Assembly: GCA_030770535.1 (NCBI GenBank) | Contig: JASVEC010000003.1 | Location: forward strand, 1,922,001-1,986,000 | DNA from: Batkoa obscura | Taxonomy: Eukaryota > Entomophthoromycota > Entomophthoromycetes > Entomophthorales > Batkoaceae | DNA length: 64,000 nucleotides | Direction of reading: 5' to 3' | Shown: positions 11,679-22,500 of the stretch, in pieces | Position numbering within the stretch: the first letter of the stretch is position 1 | Layout of the letters: each line of letters begins with the position of its first letter | The notes under the pieces: generated by a model | The model's input: only the letters and a program-made list of their open reading frames with translations | Database searches by the model: none | Told to the model about the DNA's origin: nothing | Translations under genes and position numbers: made by a program

Positions 11679-12266
11679 AAGCTTTTTAACTCCCTCTTTT
11701 ATTTAAGAATACTTATACAACTAATGAATAGTATGAAAACTTTATACAACAAACTGGTATCTATAAATAACTCATTATTTTTTTTCCTTTATATGATGCA
11801 TCTTCACTTCAATAGAAGTTATCTTTTAGAGTTTTAAGATAACAAAGTAAATAAGTATATTATATTTAAAAAGTAACATTATTCAAACACAGTAATAACA
11901 GTTTTAATTTGGGTTTAATAAACTTTTTAACAAAGAAAATATAGCAAATTGTTATTGCTTCCAAAATACTTTAAATTTATAAATCCCGAAATAAGATGAT
12001 ATATATAAAGCAATATCATAGATTTCTTTAATTGTATTATAAATCATTTCGAATAATTAAAGTAGTAAAAGAATAATCGATATGGAATTTTATAAAGAAT
12101 AAAGTGAGTAATTTTTTTTAGTGATTAGGGTCCTTGGCTTTTAGACTATAAATACTATTTGTAATCAACAGCCATATAAACTATTTTAATATCTTTTAAT
12201 ATTATCCTTTATCACATTGTTTATATATCTTAATTTATAAAAAAAAAAGTATTAGAATTTAATAAA

Positions 12267-13454
12267 ATGATTTTCAATGTCAAATCCGTCTCTTTAATAA
12301 TCCTAGGACTTGTGACTTTCATCACTAGTCAAGACCTACCATTCTGCAAAACAGAAGATATTAGAGTCCGTAAAAATATCAAAGATCTAAGTGATGATCA
12401 ATTAGATCGTTATTTTGGTGCAATAAAGAAATTAAATAGTGTTCCAAGACCCAATGTATGGGATAACTTTACTAGAATGCATGTTGATTACTTTCCACAG
12501 GTACATAATACTCAATACTTTTTAGTATGGCATCGTTATTTTTTATACTTTATGGAAAAAGAATTACAAAAAATTGATCCTTCAGTTACCATTCCATATT
12601 GGGATTGGACTGTTGATAGCGAGGAGCCTAATAATGATTCTATCTATAGTGACAAATACTTTGGAAAAGTGAATGGTAGTAATACATGTATTGATAGCGG
12701 TACATTTAAAGATTTTAAAGTCTTGGATTTATATAGTCCAAATGGGGATGAAATTTGTTTAAGACGTAATAAAATATTTACCCAGCAAGTAACTGGCGGA
12801 CCTGAAATGGAAAATCTTTATCTGAATAGTGCCCCTATTGGTCAATTTTCTATAGATCTTGAAGGTGTACCACATAGTCGTATTCATAATGGTATTGGTG
12901 GGGATTTCGCTACCGGCGTTTCACCTAGTAACCCTATCTTTTATTCTCACCACGCTTTTGTTGATAAATTATGGTTTGATTATCAAATGCGTTATCCTAA
13001 AACTATGGATGAATATGCTTTAAACCGTCGTACTCCAGTTGGTCCTTGGGGTTTTCCAGTTCTTCAAGGAATTGATACTTCAGACCGTCTATGCTATGTT
13101 TATAAACAAGAACATTTCTCATGGACCACACAAGATATATCTTCCCGTTCTGCTTTCATACCTGATTTTACACCAGAACCATATACAGTACCATCCAGCG
13201 TTACCACAATTGAAGAATTAGTTAAACATGATGTTGCTTTTGTTACTAGAAATTTCGAATTAGCTGATAGCAACATTCCTAAGGCTTTAGTAAACAATCC
13301 ATCTTTACTTTCTTCTGCTCCTGGGGAACCACCAGTCAAATTAATAGATGTAGAATTCATTGCAAGAATGAAATTGAACTATTCAAATATTCGTGAAAAT
13401 GAGTTACGTGAATTAGAATTTAAAAATTTTATGAAAGAAATTGGGAGTGCTTAA
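12267..13454 (+). CDS. Secreted tyrosinase (type-3 copper phenol oxidase)
   Basis: An intronless 395-residue protein that oxidises phenols to quinones with a dinuclear copper centre. Residues 1-22 form a signal peptide (SLIILGLVTFITSQ), so it is probably secreted. CuA ligands are visible as H72, H80 and H89 (in VDYFPQVHNT and FLVWHRYFLYF), followed by the IPYWDWT signature. CuB ligands are H203 and H207 in PHSRIHNGIGG and H227 in SPSNPIFYSHHAFVDKLW, followed by DYQMRYP. The compact domain resembles short bacterial-type tyrosinases, and little C-terminal extension is present. Likely roles are melanin formation, or phenol or cuticle chemistry in a host. Lack of introns is notable where most genes are split. 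It stands apart, with gaps over 1 kb on both sides. Confidence 0.92.
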   Translation: MIFNVKSVSLIILGLVTFITSQDLPFCKTEDIRVRKNIKDLSDDQLDRYFGAIKKLNSVPRPNVWDNFTRMHVDYFPQVHNTQYFLVWHRYFLYFMEKELQKIDPSVTIPYWDWTVDSEEPNNDSIYSDKYFGKVNGSNTCIDSGTFKDFKVLDLYSPNGDEICLRRNKIFTQQVTGGPEMENLYLNSAPIGQFSIDLEGVPHSRIHNGIGGDFATGVSPSNPIFYSHHAFVDKLWFDYQMRYPKTMDEYALNRRTPVGPWGFPVLQGIDTSDRLCYVYKQEHFSWTTQDISSRSAFIPDFTPEPYTVPSSVTTIEELVKHDVAFVTRNFELADSNIPKALVNNPSLLSSAPGEPPVKLIDVEFIARMKLNYSNIRENELRELEFKNFMKEIGSA

Positions 13455-13605
13455 TAATACCTTATTAAATAAATGATGTTTATACCTACATGGATTTTAG
13501 TCTTCACATTTACTTAATTTCAGTATGAAATTTATGCTTGTTATTTAGTATTTCGTTTATCACTGTTATTTTTAGTATAAATAGCTCCAAAATTTAATAT
13601 GTTAA

Positions 13606-13716
13606 ATGTCTGTATCATCTTTAAACACTATAGCTTGGTTTATTTTAATTTCATTTAAAGCTATTTTAGGCGACTCCGAATGTTACAAATATATTAATAA
13701 GATTTATGAACCATAG
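13606..13716 (+). pseudogene. Short signal-peptide ORF, possibly the start of a decayed secreted protein
   Basis: A 36-codon ORF starts MSVSSLNTIAWF, continues with a hydrophobic core ending FKAILG, and then DSECYKYINKIYEP before a stop. The shape is that of a signal peptide plus the first residues of a mature Cys-containing protein. Downstream in the same frame, coding-like residues continue past the stop for about 25 codons. It may be a relic or chance. Confidence 0.25.
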
Positions 13717-14182
13717 AAATATTTCGAACTAAAGATATGTATTTCAATGTTTTAGATATATTATGTTCCATTAGGATATTACCTTTTAAAATTATAAAGA
13801 ATTAATAGATTTTTTAATATTGTACTAAAAAAATAGTATCAAAGTTGGAATTCTAAAAACTATTTAGTGGTCAAAAAAAAGTTTGAAATAAAATAAAAAA
13901 ATGAAATGAAAGTTTAACTGATATCATACTTTTGGATTATAAGAGCAATAATAAACAAATACATATATATATATTTAAAACTATAGCTGCTGCTTTATTA
14001 CGACCTTGTTAACTGTTTATTTAAGATTAAAATTTTGCTAAAACCATGATAAAACAAAGATTATGCTTCAAAAAAATCAAATAAAAAATAGTTTGATTTA
14101 AAAATCGCCATAAATTAGTCACAATAGATCTGTAGCAGCTGTAAAGATTTGGCCTAAGAAAAATCTTCAATAGACTAACAAA

Positions 14183-14432
14183 TATGAGTAAGTTTAAAAG
14201 CTTGGTTTAAATTAAAAGTAAAATTTTCCGATTTCGCTTTTTGTCCATTTCTTATTTAGCGCAAAATTTCTAAAAACTATTTGGTAAAACTGGACAAAAA
14301 AACATTCCTATACAATCAATCTTAAAATAAGCAAAAAAGCAGCTATTTTTGTAGTACTTGGTATTTGATTTGCAATTTTTACTAAAAACTAGAGTTGGAC
14401 AAATTCGAACTGAGCTTTTAAACCAACCCATA
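14183..14432. mobile_element. Family-B MITE, best-preserved terminal inverted repeats
   Basis: A 250-bp element. The left end TATGAGTAAGTTTAAAAGCT and the reverse complement of the right end TATGGGTTGGTTTAAAAGCT are clear inverted repeats. Two internal 'TTTTGTCCA'/'TGGACAAAA' motifs also face each other. It contains no ORF. The TA at each edge fits a TA target site. Confidence 0.7.
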
Positions 14433-14822
14433 TTTAAACTACTGCTTCATATTTGAAAGATTAAAGCCAAAGTAAATTATCATAATATCAAAAAACGTTT
14501 TAATATTAAAGATTCGCCTTTGATTGGATACAAAGTATTACAAATAAAACATTTAAAATAAAGTACATTCAATAGTTTCATATGCTTCTTTAGTAGTTGA
14601 GCATTAAAATCTTTAAACGTGTTATTTACTTAAAATAGCTAAGGTAACAGCCAATGACACACAAATAGCCGAATAAACCTAACAAAAAATAAAAATAAAA
14701 AATTAACAGTTAAAAAAGAAGTTAAAAAACACCAACTATATCATTATACCAATAGTACCAAACATCGAACAATAAGCCTAACTTTCTTTACTTATTAATT
14801 CTATTATACATATAAAGATAAA

Positions 14823-15581
14823 ATGATTTTTTATTTACTAGCATCACTATTATTTTATATTACACTAGCACAAGCCCACAGCAACCTAAGGTACCCAATA
14901 CCACGAGGCAACACCAAGTACAGCAGTTACTGTTCTAGAGGCTTAGGCTGTGAGGGCCCTTGTGACTCTTCAAGATCCGAGTCTGCTTTTCTAAAGCCCT
15001 TCTACCCCAAAAAAGTAATAAAACGTGGCGAAAAGATACGCGTTGAATGGCTTCGTCAAAATCACCCAGGTGGCTTTATAAGGTTAGCATTTGTCCCTTT
15101 TGATCAATCAGATGACGCTAATACATTTGATAATAACGTGATCAAGTTTGTGTGTTATGAGACAAATTGTGGAGAAACTGAAAGAGATGAGCGTTTAGGC
15201 CACCTTAATGGGAGAGGGGATGGGTTATGTTCGACTTATGTGACAGTACCAGATAATTTACCAGATGGACCTATCACTATGCAATGGATTTGGTTTGGTG
15301 GTGGGATATTCTTTGCAGTCCAAGATACTGGATTTGCAAACTATTATAATTGCGCAGATATGGAATTAATCGGCGGTAATGAGTTTAATGCGACTCATAA
15401 GTATAGGGCTTCGTTTCAAGGTGGAGATGTTGCAAACATAGACACTAACCAGTGTAGATATTGGGGCAGGAATAGTGTTCATCAATGTCCAGAAGGCTCA
15501 GAGAATGGGGATTCGTGTGGTAGATTGGTGATAAAAAATGGTGCACCGGATTATCCTAATTTGTTATTTGAAGAAAAATAA
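14823..15581 (+). CDS. Secreted LPMO-like copper protein (histidine-brace, chitin-binding-4-like)
   Basis: A 252-residue intronless protein. Residues 1-18 form a signal peptide ending in ALAQA-like 'TLAQA', leaving His19 as the mature N-terminus (HSNLRYPIPRG), the hallmark of lytic polysaccharide monooxygenases. A second candidate copper His is in WLRQNHPGGFIRLAFVPF (about residue 79). Further features are paired cysteines (YCSRGLGCEGPC, CYETNC), the segment GPITMQWIWFGGG and the late DTGFANYYNCADM stretch, where a Tyr/Phe copper-axial residue would lie. Such enzymes oxidatively cut chitin or related polymers. I cannot assign an AA family. Codon use is distinctly richer in G+C than its neighbours, especially in the first 200 bp, which suggests high expression or acquisition. 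Confidence 0.6.
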   Translation: MIFYLLASLLFYITLAQAHSNLRYPIPRGNTKYSSYCSRGLGCEGPCDSSRSESAFLKPFYPKKVIKRGEKIRVEWLRQNHPGGFIRLAFVPFDQSDDANTFDNNVIKFVCYETNCGETERDERLGHLNGRGDGLCSTYVTVPDNLPDGPITMQWIWFGGGIFFAVQDTGFANYYNCADMELIGGNEFNATHKYRASFQGGDVANIDTNQCRYWGRNSVHQCPEGSENGDSCGRLVIKNGAPDYPNLLFEEK

Positions 15582-15732
15582 AACAATGCTATATATTTAT
15601 TACTATTATTATTGTTCACTGTTATGTACTTAGATTTAAATATTTTTTTGACTAGATCATTTTATCATAAATACATAAAAATGCTGGTATTTTTAAATTT
15701 TGATTTTTTGTTCTTGAAAAAACAAAAATAGG

Positions 15733-17864
15733 ATGGAAGATTCAGCAAACAATATTATTTTAATATCAAGTGATGTTGAAGAAACAGAAATAAAAGCAGA
15801 AAAAACAGGAGTAAAATCGGAAGAAGAATTGATCGGCGAAGAGATAAACAAAGATGAGGAAATCGATGTAATTTCGGTACAGCTCGTTAAAATAGAAAAA
15901 GAAGTAACTGTTGTAGGTAATTTGAATTAATTTAAGCCTTAAATCGATCTGAGGAAAAAAGAAAAACCAAAGAAAAATCATCCAGCTTTTCCTGAAACTA
16001 TTGTATGTATATTTGATTGCTCGATATACCCATGTCCGTACCACTATTGTCGAGCTTGTATGCGAAGAGTAGGTAGCAGGAATGTATTGATTTATAGCAA
16101 ATGTAAATACTGTTATCATATTACGTGCATGACAGAAAATTTGGTCAATATTTTTGATAGAAAATGGTAATGAAACTATCAATATTGTTTTTCAACTATA
16201 ATAAAATTAATGATTAGGTTATGTGAATATTGTGAACCCGAATACAAAATTCCAAGTAACCAAACCCGCTTCTTTTACACCGGGAAACTCGAAAAATATT
16301 CTTCAGGTTCTGGTTGGAAGAAAAGATTGAATTTATGTTATAACAAGTTGCACAAGTAATCAAATCATTTATACATTAAAGTTATATTCATTTATTGTTA
16401 GTTTTCCTATGCATGAAATCAGTCAAACCAATACACATCCTGCCTATTCAATTGTGTTAAGTGGTGGTTACGAATTCGATAGCGATGACGGTCACGAATT
16501 TATTTATACAGGGCAAGGAGGTTTTGATATCAAAGGTCACCAAATTGAACATCAAAGCTTTACAAGAGGAAATCTAGGACTAGCATCAACGTGCGATTCC
16601 ATATTAAATGATCAAGGTTCTGCTGCCATGGATTGAACTAAAAGCTCACCAGTTCGAGTGTTTCAGGGTGGGAGGCTTTATGTTAAGTTTTCAAAATATG
16701 TTCCAAAAGGTAGGTATCGATACGATGGGATATATAAACTAGTAGAATATTATAAGCTTCAAAACCTATCAAGTGGATATAATGTTTGGCAATTTAAATT
16801 TAGAAGCCATGATGTTGAACCTGCTCCATGGACAGGAGAAGGCAAACAATTTATGAAAGAAAATAACATTACATTTGACTAAACAGATCCTATTATACAC
16901 AGAAAATTTACAGCTCCAAGAAAAAGGAAATCTTTTATTATTATACCAAAATTCATTCCTTATAAAGATTTAAACTTTGCATTCATACCAGTTGTATTTA
17001 ATAATAATAATAGCAATACTATAAATGATAATGGAGTTAACACTGATCCTAGTAATACTATGGGAGCTAACAGTGGCTACAATAACAGTGCTGAACCAAC
17101 AATAGTTACGATGTTAATAATAATAGGTATGGTGTTAATATTGCTGATAACAATAATATATATGATTTTAGTTTTGATAGTGTACTCAGCTATAACATTT
17201 ATGATCATAATGCTTATAGACACAATAGCAGATATAACAATACATTTAATTCAAACGTTAATCATTTATATAATAATAGTTTAAGTTTCCCAACAATTGA
17301 TTCCAACTTAAATCTCCAGTTTAATAATAACACATACAACAATGGTACTATAAACAACAACAACGCGTATAACAATAGTACTATGAATAGTAGTAATGCG
17401 TATAATAATGTCATTATAAATAATAGCAGTACATATAATAATAGTACAGTTGGTACTACTAGAAATGCTAAATATGTGATACCACCATTACTTAAAGATT
17501 GGATCGAATTGGATCGCAACAATCAACTAAAATGGAATCAAATAATGATTAGAAAACATGACAATTTCAAACAGTTTATAAACACTGTTCAAAACACCTT
17601 TGTATGCCCATCTTGCTCCTCTTTTGTGAATTATAAGTAATAGGTACTAGATGCCGTCATTAGCTATGTCATTCCTATTTAACTGAAAATCTAAAGGTCC
17701 AAATTACTACATGTCCTGAGCGTTTACTACCTTTGTATCCTGAATTACAGAATCGTGATTTGGGCTTTACTACAAATTATAATTATGACATAGACGAAAG
17801 AAAGTTGACGAAAGTAAATTATCATTTTTCCGAGATTTTAAAGTTACTGTCCCCATATATGTAA
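15733..17864 (+). pseudogene. Decayed UHRF1-like gene (PHD - SRA/YDG - RING)
   Basis: The domain order of UHRF1, the hemimethylated-CpG reader and ubiquitin ligase that maintains DNA methylation, is recognisable over the whole stretch. An acidic N-terminus (15733-15920) precedes a PHD finger (about 16010-16250; HYCRAC, SKCKYCYHITC, LCEYCEP). The SRA domain follows (16409-16882; AYSIVLSGGYEFDSDDGHEF, YTGQGG, RYDGIYKLVEYY, EPAPWTGEGK), then an Asn-rich linker and a RING relic (FVCPSC ... TRCRH). The last block resembles the UHRF1 C-terminus. Two introns (about 16168-16217, 16359-16401) still splice in frame. Breaks are several: TGA at 16634-16636 where Trp is expected, TAA at 16880-16882, a frame change near 17100, TAG at 17661-17663, and lost RING cysteines. 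It is therefore probably a young pseudogene, perhaps of a duplicated copy. Confidence 0.75.
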
Positions 17865-17890
17865 AAGATAGGATATAATTATTAGCGCCT

Positions 17891-19395
17891 TTATAAAGCT
17901 TCAAGTAAGATCGCCTCATCGGCATCCATTTCATATTTGAATTCTAATGAACTGAAAAAATTCCTAAAAAATAAATTAATATTTAAAACAACAATGATTT
18001 ACATAACAAGTTTTACTTTGGAAAATAGTTTGAATTTTGGCTAAATGAATAAAATAATGTAACATTTTCATTCAGTTTTATTTCATTTTTAATTATTTGA
18101 TCAAAATAGACGGCCTCTTTATTAGGCGCCTTATCAATAATCATTTGCATCAGCTTAATATAACTTTTACTATTCAAATTAAAGTGTGTAAATTGAATAA
18201 ACTGTAAATTCAGTAAATCCAAATGAATATCAAAACTCTCGGTTTCTTTAGCATTAAATAAATGGTTACAATTAGACAGATGTAGCCATCTTAAGCTTGG
18301 TAAACATAAAGCCAGCCACTCCAAACAATATTTTTTGATTTTGACCCCTTTCAATTCAACGTGTTTTAATCGAAATAGTACGGGTACCTCTTTAAACATT
18401 TTATCATTAAACGTACAGTCACTTAATGACAGTGCGGACAATGACTTTAATTCAGTAACCAATTTCACTAAAAAATCATCATCTAAGCTGGCTTGATAAA
18501 GCGCTAGCAACTTTAAATGTTTTAATAAAAATAAGCTGTTATCAATCTGTCTATTGAAATAAGGTCGCATATTTAGTTTTACCAATGGGCTTTTCCAATC
18601 TTTCAAAATATCTTGGTTAATTGCTACACGACTCTCATAGTTTGTTTCAGGACTAAAATTTAAAGCCTCAAGGTTAGGAAAGCTATTACTATCAATCAAC
18701 TGAAACTCCTCATCTTCTATTTCATTAAAGATTAATATTTCCGATAAGGATAAATGTAACAAATTCTCCATTTTATTCCTATTCAACGTTTGTATATGCC
18801 CTAAATAAAATTTTCCATACAACTCCAGCCATTTTAGACTCTGCAATTTATGTATGGTATGTATTAATCCATGGTTGATGTTACTTACATTTAAACATAA
18901 GTAGGTTAGGTTTGTTAAACATGCTAATGGTTTTAACAGCTCATTTAATATGGTTGTAAACTCTGGAAAGGCGCAATCTAACTTTAATACCTCTAAGTTA
19001 GTAAACAGAGTAAAATCAAAGTATTCAGGCTCAATCGCAAAGTCATCATCTTTCCAACAGAAGCTTTTAATATTTGGTAAATAAGTAACAACGCTTTGAA
19101 ATGACTCGATACTAATAGGCCCCGAAAGCTGTAAGTGTTCAGTTGATTGGCAATGCCTTATTATTTCTCCAAGTGAACCTATCAAAAAGTAGGTGTTAAA
19201 TTTTAAAGTTTTGATATACTTTCCACAAGTATTTAAGTATGGTGGTACTGAGCCAGAATCAAAGTCTACCGTCTTCCAAAACTTTCTTTTTGTTTCAACA
19301 CGTATGTATCGATTTAACTGATGGTATACAACCCTTTCTTTAGTTGGTAAGTACGAGTATATTTTCCAATGGATAAAATAAGGTAGTATATCCAT
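17891..19395 (-). CDS. F-box / leucine-rich-repeat protein
   Basis: Probable substrate receptor of an SCF ubiquitin ligase. The ATG at 19395 starts MDILPYFIHWKIYSYLPT, an F-box-like helix pair (ILPYFIHWKIYSYL ... RVVYHQLNRYIR). The following ~400 residues show irregular LRRs with spaced leucines (for example 'LKSLSALSLSDCTF', 'LPSLRWLHLSNCNHL'). A single intron near the 3' end (about 17970-18016) joins to a short last exon that encodes NFFSSLEFKYEMDADEAILL and ends EAL at 17891. The open frame extends two codons upstream of the ATG without another ATG. It is divergent from Aquarius across about 175 bp and convergent with the UHRF1-like relic. The target is unknown. F-box/LRR genes are usually expanded in fungi, and a damaged relative may lie at 26940. 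Confidence 0.8.
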
Positions 19396-19570
19396 AATCA
19401 AATAATAAAAATGAGTGAAAATATAAAAAATGTAAAAGCAGAAAAATCACAAATTTTGATTTTTTTTTATCTCTATTTTCATTCGTCAAGTTTTCGACCC
19501 AATAAGATTTAAGCATTACCTGAATAAAAATTAAAAGCTCTGAAATCATTTAACTCATCTTTATAATCTA

Positions 19571-22500
19571 ATGACAGCTACAAAAAGAGGTAGAGGACGT
19601 GGTAGAGGTCGTGGAAGAGGAAAATCAAGCTCGTCTCAAGAATCTGAAAATAATTCGACACAGAATAATGTCAGTGAATTACAAGCTGAAACCGAGTCGA
19701 GTAACTTAACCGCAGCTACTTCACCAAAGTTGGAAACACTGATGGAGGATGTAGGTCCAAACGGGGGTCAAAAAGAGGAGGATAAAGAAGTAAAGGCTAC
19801 TGTAAAGGAAAAAGAAGAAAGCGAAGAGGAAGAGAATGAGGTTGAAATTAATAAAAATAATAAACGAATCTCTGTAAAGAAAGAAAAAAAAATATATACA
19901 ACTGCGCTTCCAAAACATATAGATTCTGCTGAGATTGAGTTTTCAACATCCAATTTAGAGGAAGGGATAGACTCTAGCATAGTAGAGATAGCAGAAAATG
20001 AGTGGTTGCATAAAGAAAGTGAGGCCAAAGGAAAAAGAAAGAAAGAAAAAAAATTTGATAATAAAAAAGTAGACAAATTATTTTCTAAAGTAATAGAAAG
20101 TGGAAGTATCGATGCTAAAAAGGTAGCTTCTTTGGAGTTTGAAGCTTGTCTTGAGAAAGTAAGTTTTCTAAATGTCAAGTCAAAATTTTATTTAAAGTTT
20201 TAAAGTTTTTATGGCCTAATTATGCACCAGCTACGAGCTCAAATGCTCATGTTTTATTGATGGTTCTAATTATTAACCAAAAATTAGCGGATCAAGCCGC
20301 TTTATCGCCTTGGGGTAACTAATTTATAATTGATTTAAATGAGACTAAAACGTAAATAGAACTACTTGAATCAGATCCAGAAAAGTATTCTGAATTTTTT
20401 TATAAAGCTATGGCTTTAAATCTTTACGATACTAATACAAAGGATAAAAAATATATGAAAAACTTACCTAAATTGGTTTATTTTCAAGTTAAAACTGCCT
20501 TGTTGAGGTTTTTTACGTTTTCTTTTCAAAGTTTGGATAACTCTTTGGTGCGTGAACAATGTTTAAAGTAATTTGTTTTTTATTTTAATTTGCCATTTTA
20601 ATTCAAATGTAGATTAACAACAATCTCCATCTGGCACAATCTTTGTAGTGAAGCAAGGAGAGAAGAAGAGATTGCCAAATCAGCTCAGCTCAAAAGGCTT
20701 TGGAAGCATAGCGAGAAAAAGTTTAATTCAAAAGGTAGTTTTTTTGATTTTACAAATTTTTATCTTAAATTGTTTTTTAGATGAAGAAGAGAAGAAAAGC
20801 TTAATCAAAGATCGTACTTTTCTTTCAGATTTGGTAAAGTTGTTTGTTAAAAGTCTATATTCAATTGATCCAAGCGAAGGTTATGCTGTGGATGAAGAAG
20901 AAGAAGCATTGATACTTTATTGTGAAAGGATGATAGAGTTTTTAATTGATTTAATTTCGCAATTACCAACTAGAAGATTTTTTAATACTTTATTAAAGGA
21001 CCATTATTTATTAAATTATTGTAAAGAGTCTCCACTTACAAAGTCAGTTATCAAAGGGTAATTATAATGTTCTAATTTATTATAATAATATATATTAAAT
21101 TTATTTTTAGCCAAAAATTCAATCAATTATTAGCTGATTTTGAATTTTACACCCATTTTGAAATCAATGATTTTACTGGTCAAAGTCTAAACAAAGATCT
21201 AGTAACAGAGGCACTTTACAAAGATGTTCATCAGTTTGTTTTAATTTGCTTCAAGCATTTTGAGGAAGAGTTGAAAAGTTTGATATTGAGTCATGTATCT
21301 GCGCTTACTAATAGAGATGTTTTATTAAAACATTTAAGATTATTATCGACAGAAGATTTGATTAAGTTATGTGGTTATCTTAATATGCGCACCGAACCTA
21401 TTACATTAATAGAAAGTGAAAATGACGATTATTATAGTAAGCAATTTTTACTAAATTGTTTAGCGTTACGTTATGAGAAAAGAAAATCACAATTAGATTT
21501 AATAAACTCGTATCCTTTATTCCCTAACGAGAGTGCAATCTTTGATCAAAGTATTATAGACAATCAATTCTATAATGGTGAGTTTCCTTTAGCTTTACCT
21601 AAACTCAACCTTCAATTCCTTACGTTACATGATTATTTAATACGTAACTTTCAATTATTCCGATTGGATGCTTATTATGAGATTAGACAAGATATTGAAG
21701 ATGCCATAAAAAGATTATCCCCCAGATACATACCTTCTGAAAATGCTACTGCTTTTTCAGGGTGGGCTAGAATGGCTTGTGAAATTAATAGACTTTCTAT
21801 TACGGATATTAGAAAGCCAAAGTTAGGTCAAATCATCCCCTCTAGGGTTATAGCTGATATACAAATAGATTTGGGCAGATATACAGAATCAATTCGAAAT
21901 GAATGGAAGTCATTAAAGCAACACGATATTCTGTTTTTATTAACAATCCAAGCTACAACTGATAGTAGTAAGCCATACATTGAAGGGAGTTCATTTCAAG
22001 ATCATTTTGGTATTGTAACCGTACGTGGATGTGAAGTAATAGATATTTTAGATGATGAAGGTAAGCCCGTGAATGAAGTAGGCAAGCCAAGATTAGAAGA
22101 TCCAAATGCTGTAATGCAAGCACCTTTAAGAACAATTCGAGTAGATTTAGATCCTAATCAATACCAAAATGATCTTTCGTTATCAAATGGTCATACAATT
22201 TACCAAAGTTTTAATATTGTATTAAGACGTAAACCTAAAGATAACAATTTCAAAGCTGTTTCACAAACTATACGTGATCTTATGCAAAGTGAATTGATTG
22301 TACCTGATTGGCTGAAGAGTATTGTTTTAGGTTATGGGGATCCAAGTGGAGCCCATTACAGTAACTTTGAATTAAATGATGATGAGTTTTACTTCAATGA
22401 TACTTTTATTGATTTTGATCACATAAAAGAGAGTTTCCCTAATACAAACATTGTAGCTTTAAGTAAAAATATGGTACCACCCTTTGTACTAAAGTTACCC

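Larger units (their letters stand above)
10399..12266. other. Intergenic stretch upstream of tyrosinase
   Basis: No gene is seen. It contains family-A elements at 10556 and 10981, a short perfect-ended palindrome at 11540-11610 and an ATACCAA repeat at 11651-11678. The promoter of the tyrosinase gene should lie in the last few hundred bases. Confidence 0.6.
13455..14822. other. Intergenic stretch between tyrosinase and LPMO-like gene
   Basis: Holds a possible small secreted-protein ORF or relic (13606-13716) and a family-B element (14183-14432). Nothing else was recognised. Confidence 0.5.

Noticed and set aside
13100-13360. Minus-strand ORF of 86 codons and plus-strand ORF at 13039-13221.
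   Set aside because: Both lie inside the tyrosinase gene in other frames and have no independent support.
15766-16182. Minus-strand ORF of 138 codons, aromatic and hydrophobic.
   Set aside because: Shadow of the acidic N-terminus and PHD finger of the UHRF1-like relic.
17060-17522. Apparent membrane proteins (plus strand 17060-17284 and minus strand 17262-17522).
   Set aside because: They are out-of-frame readings of the Asn-rich linker of the UHRF1-like relic.
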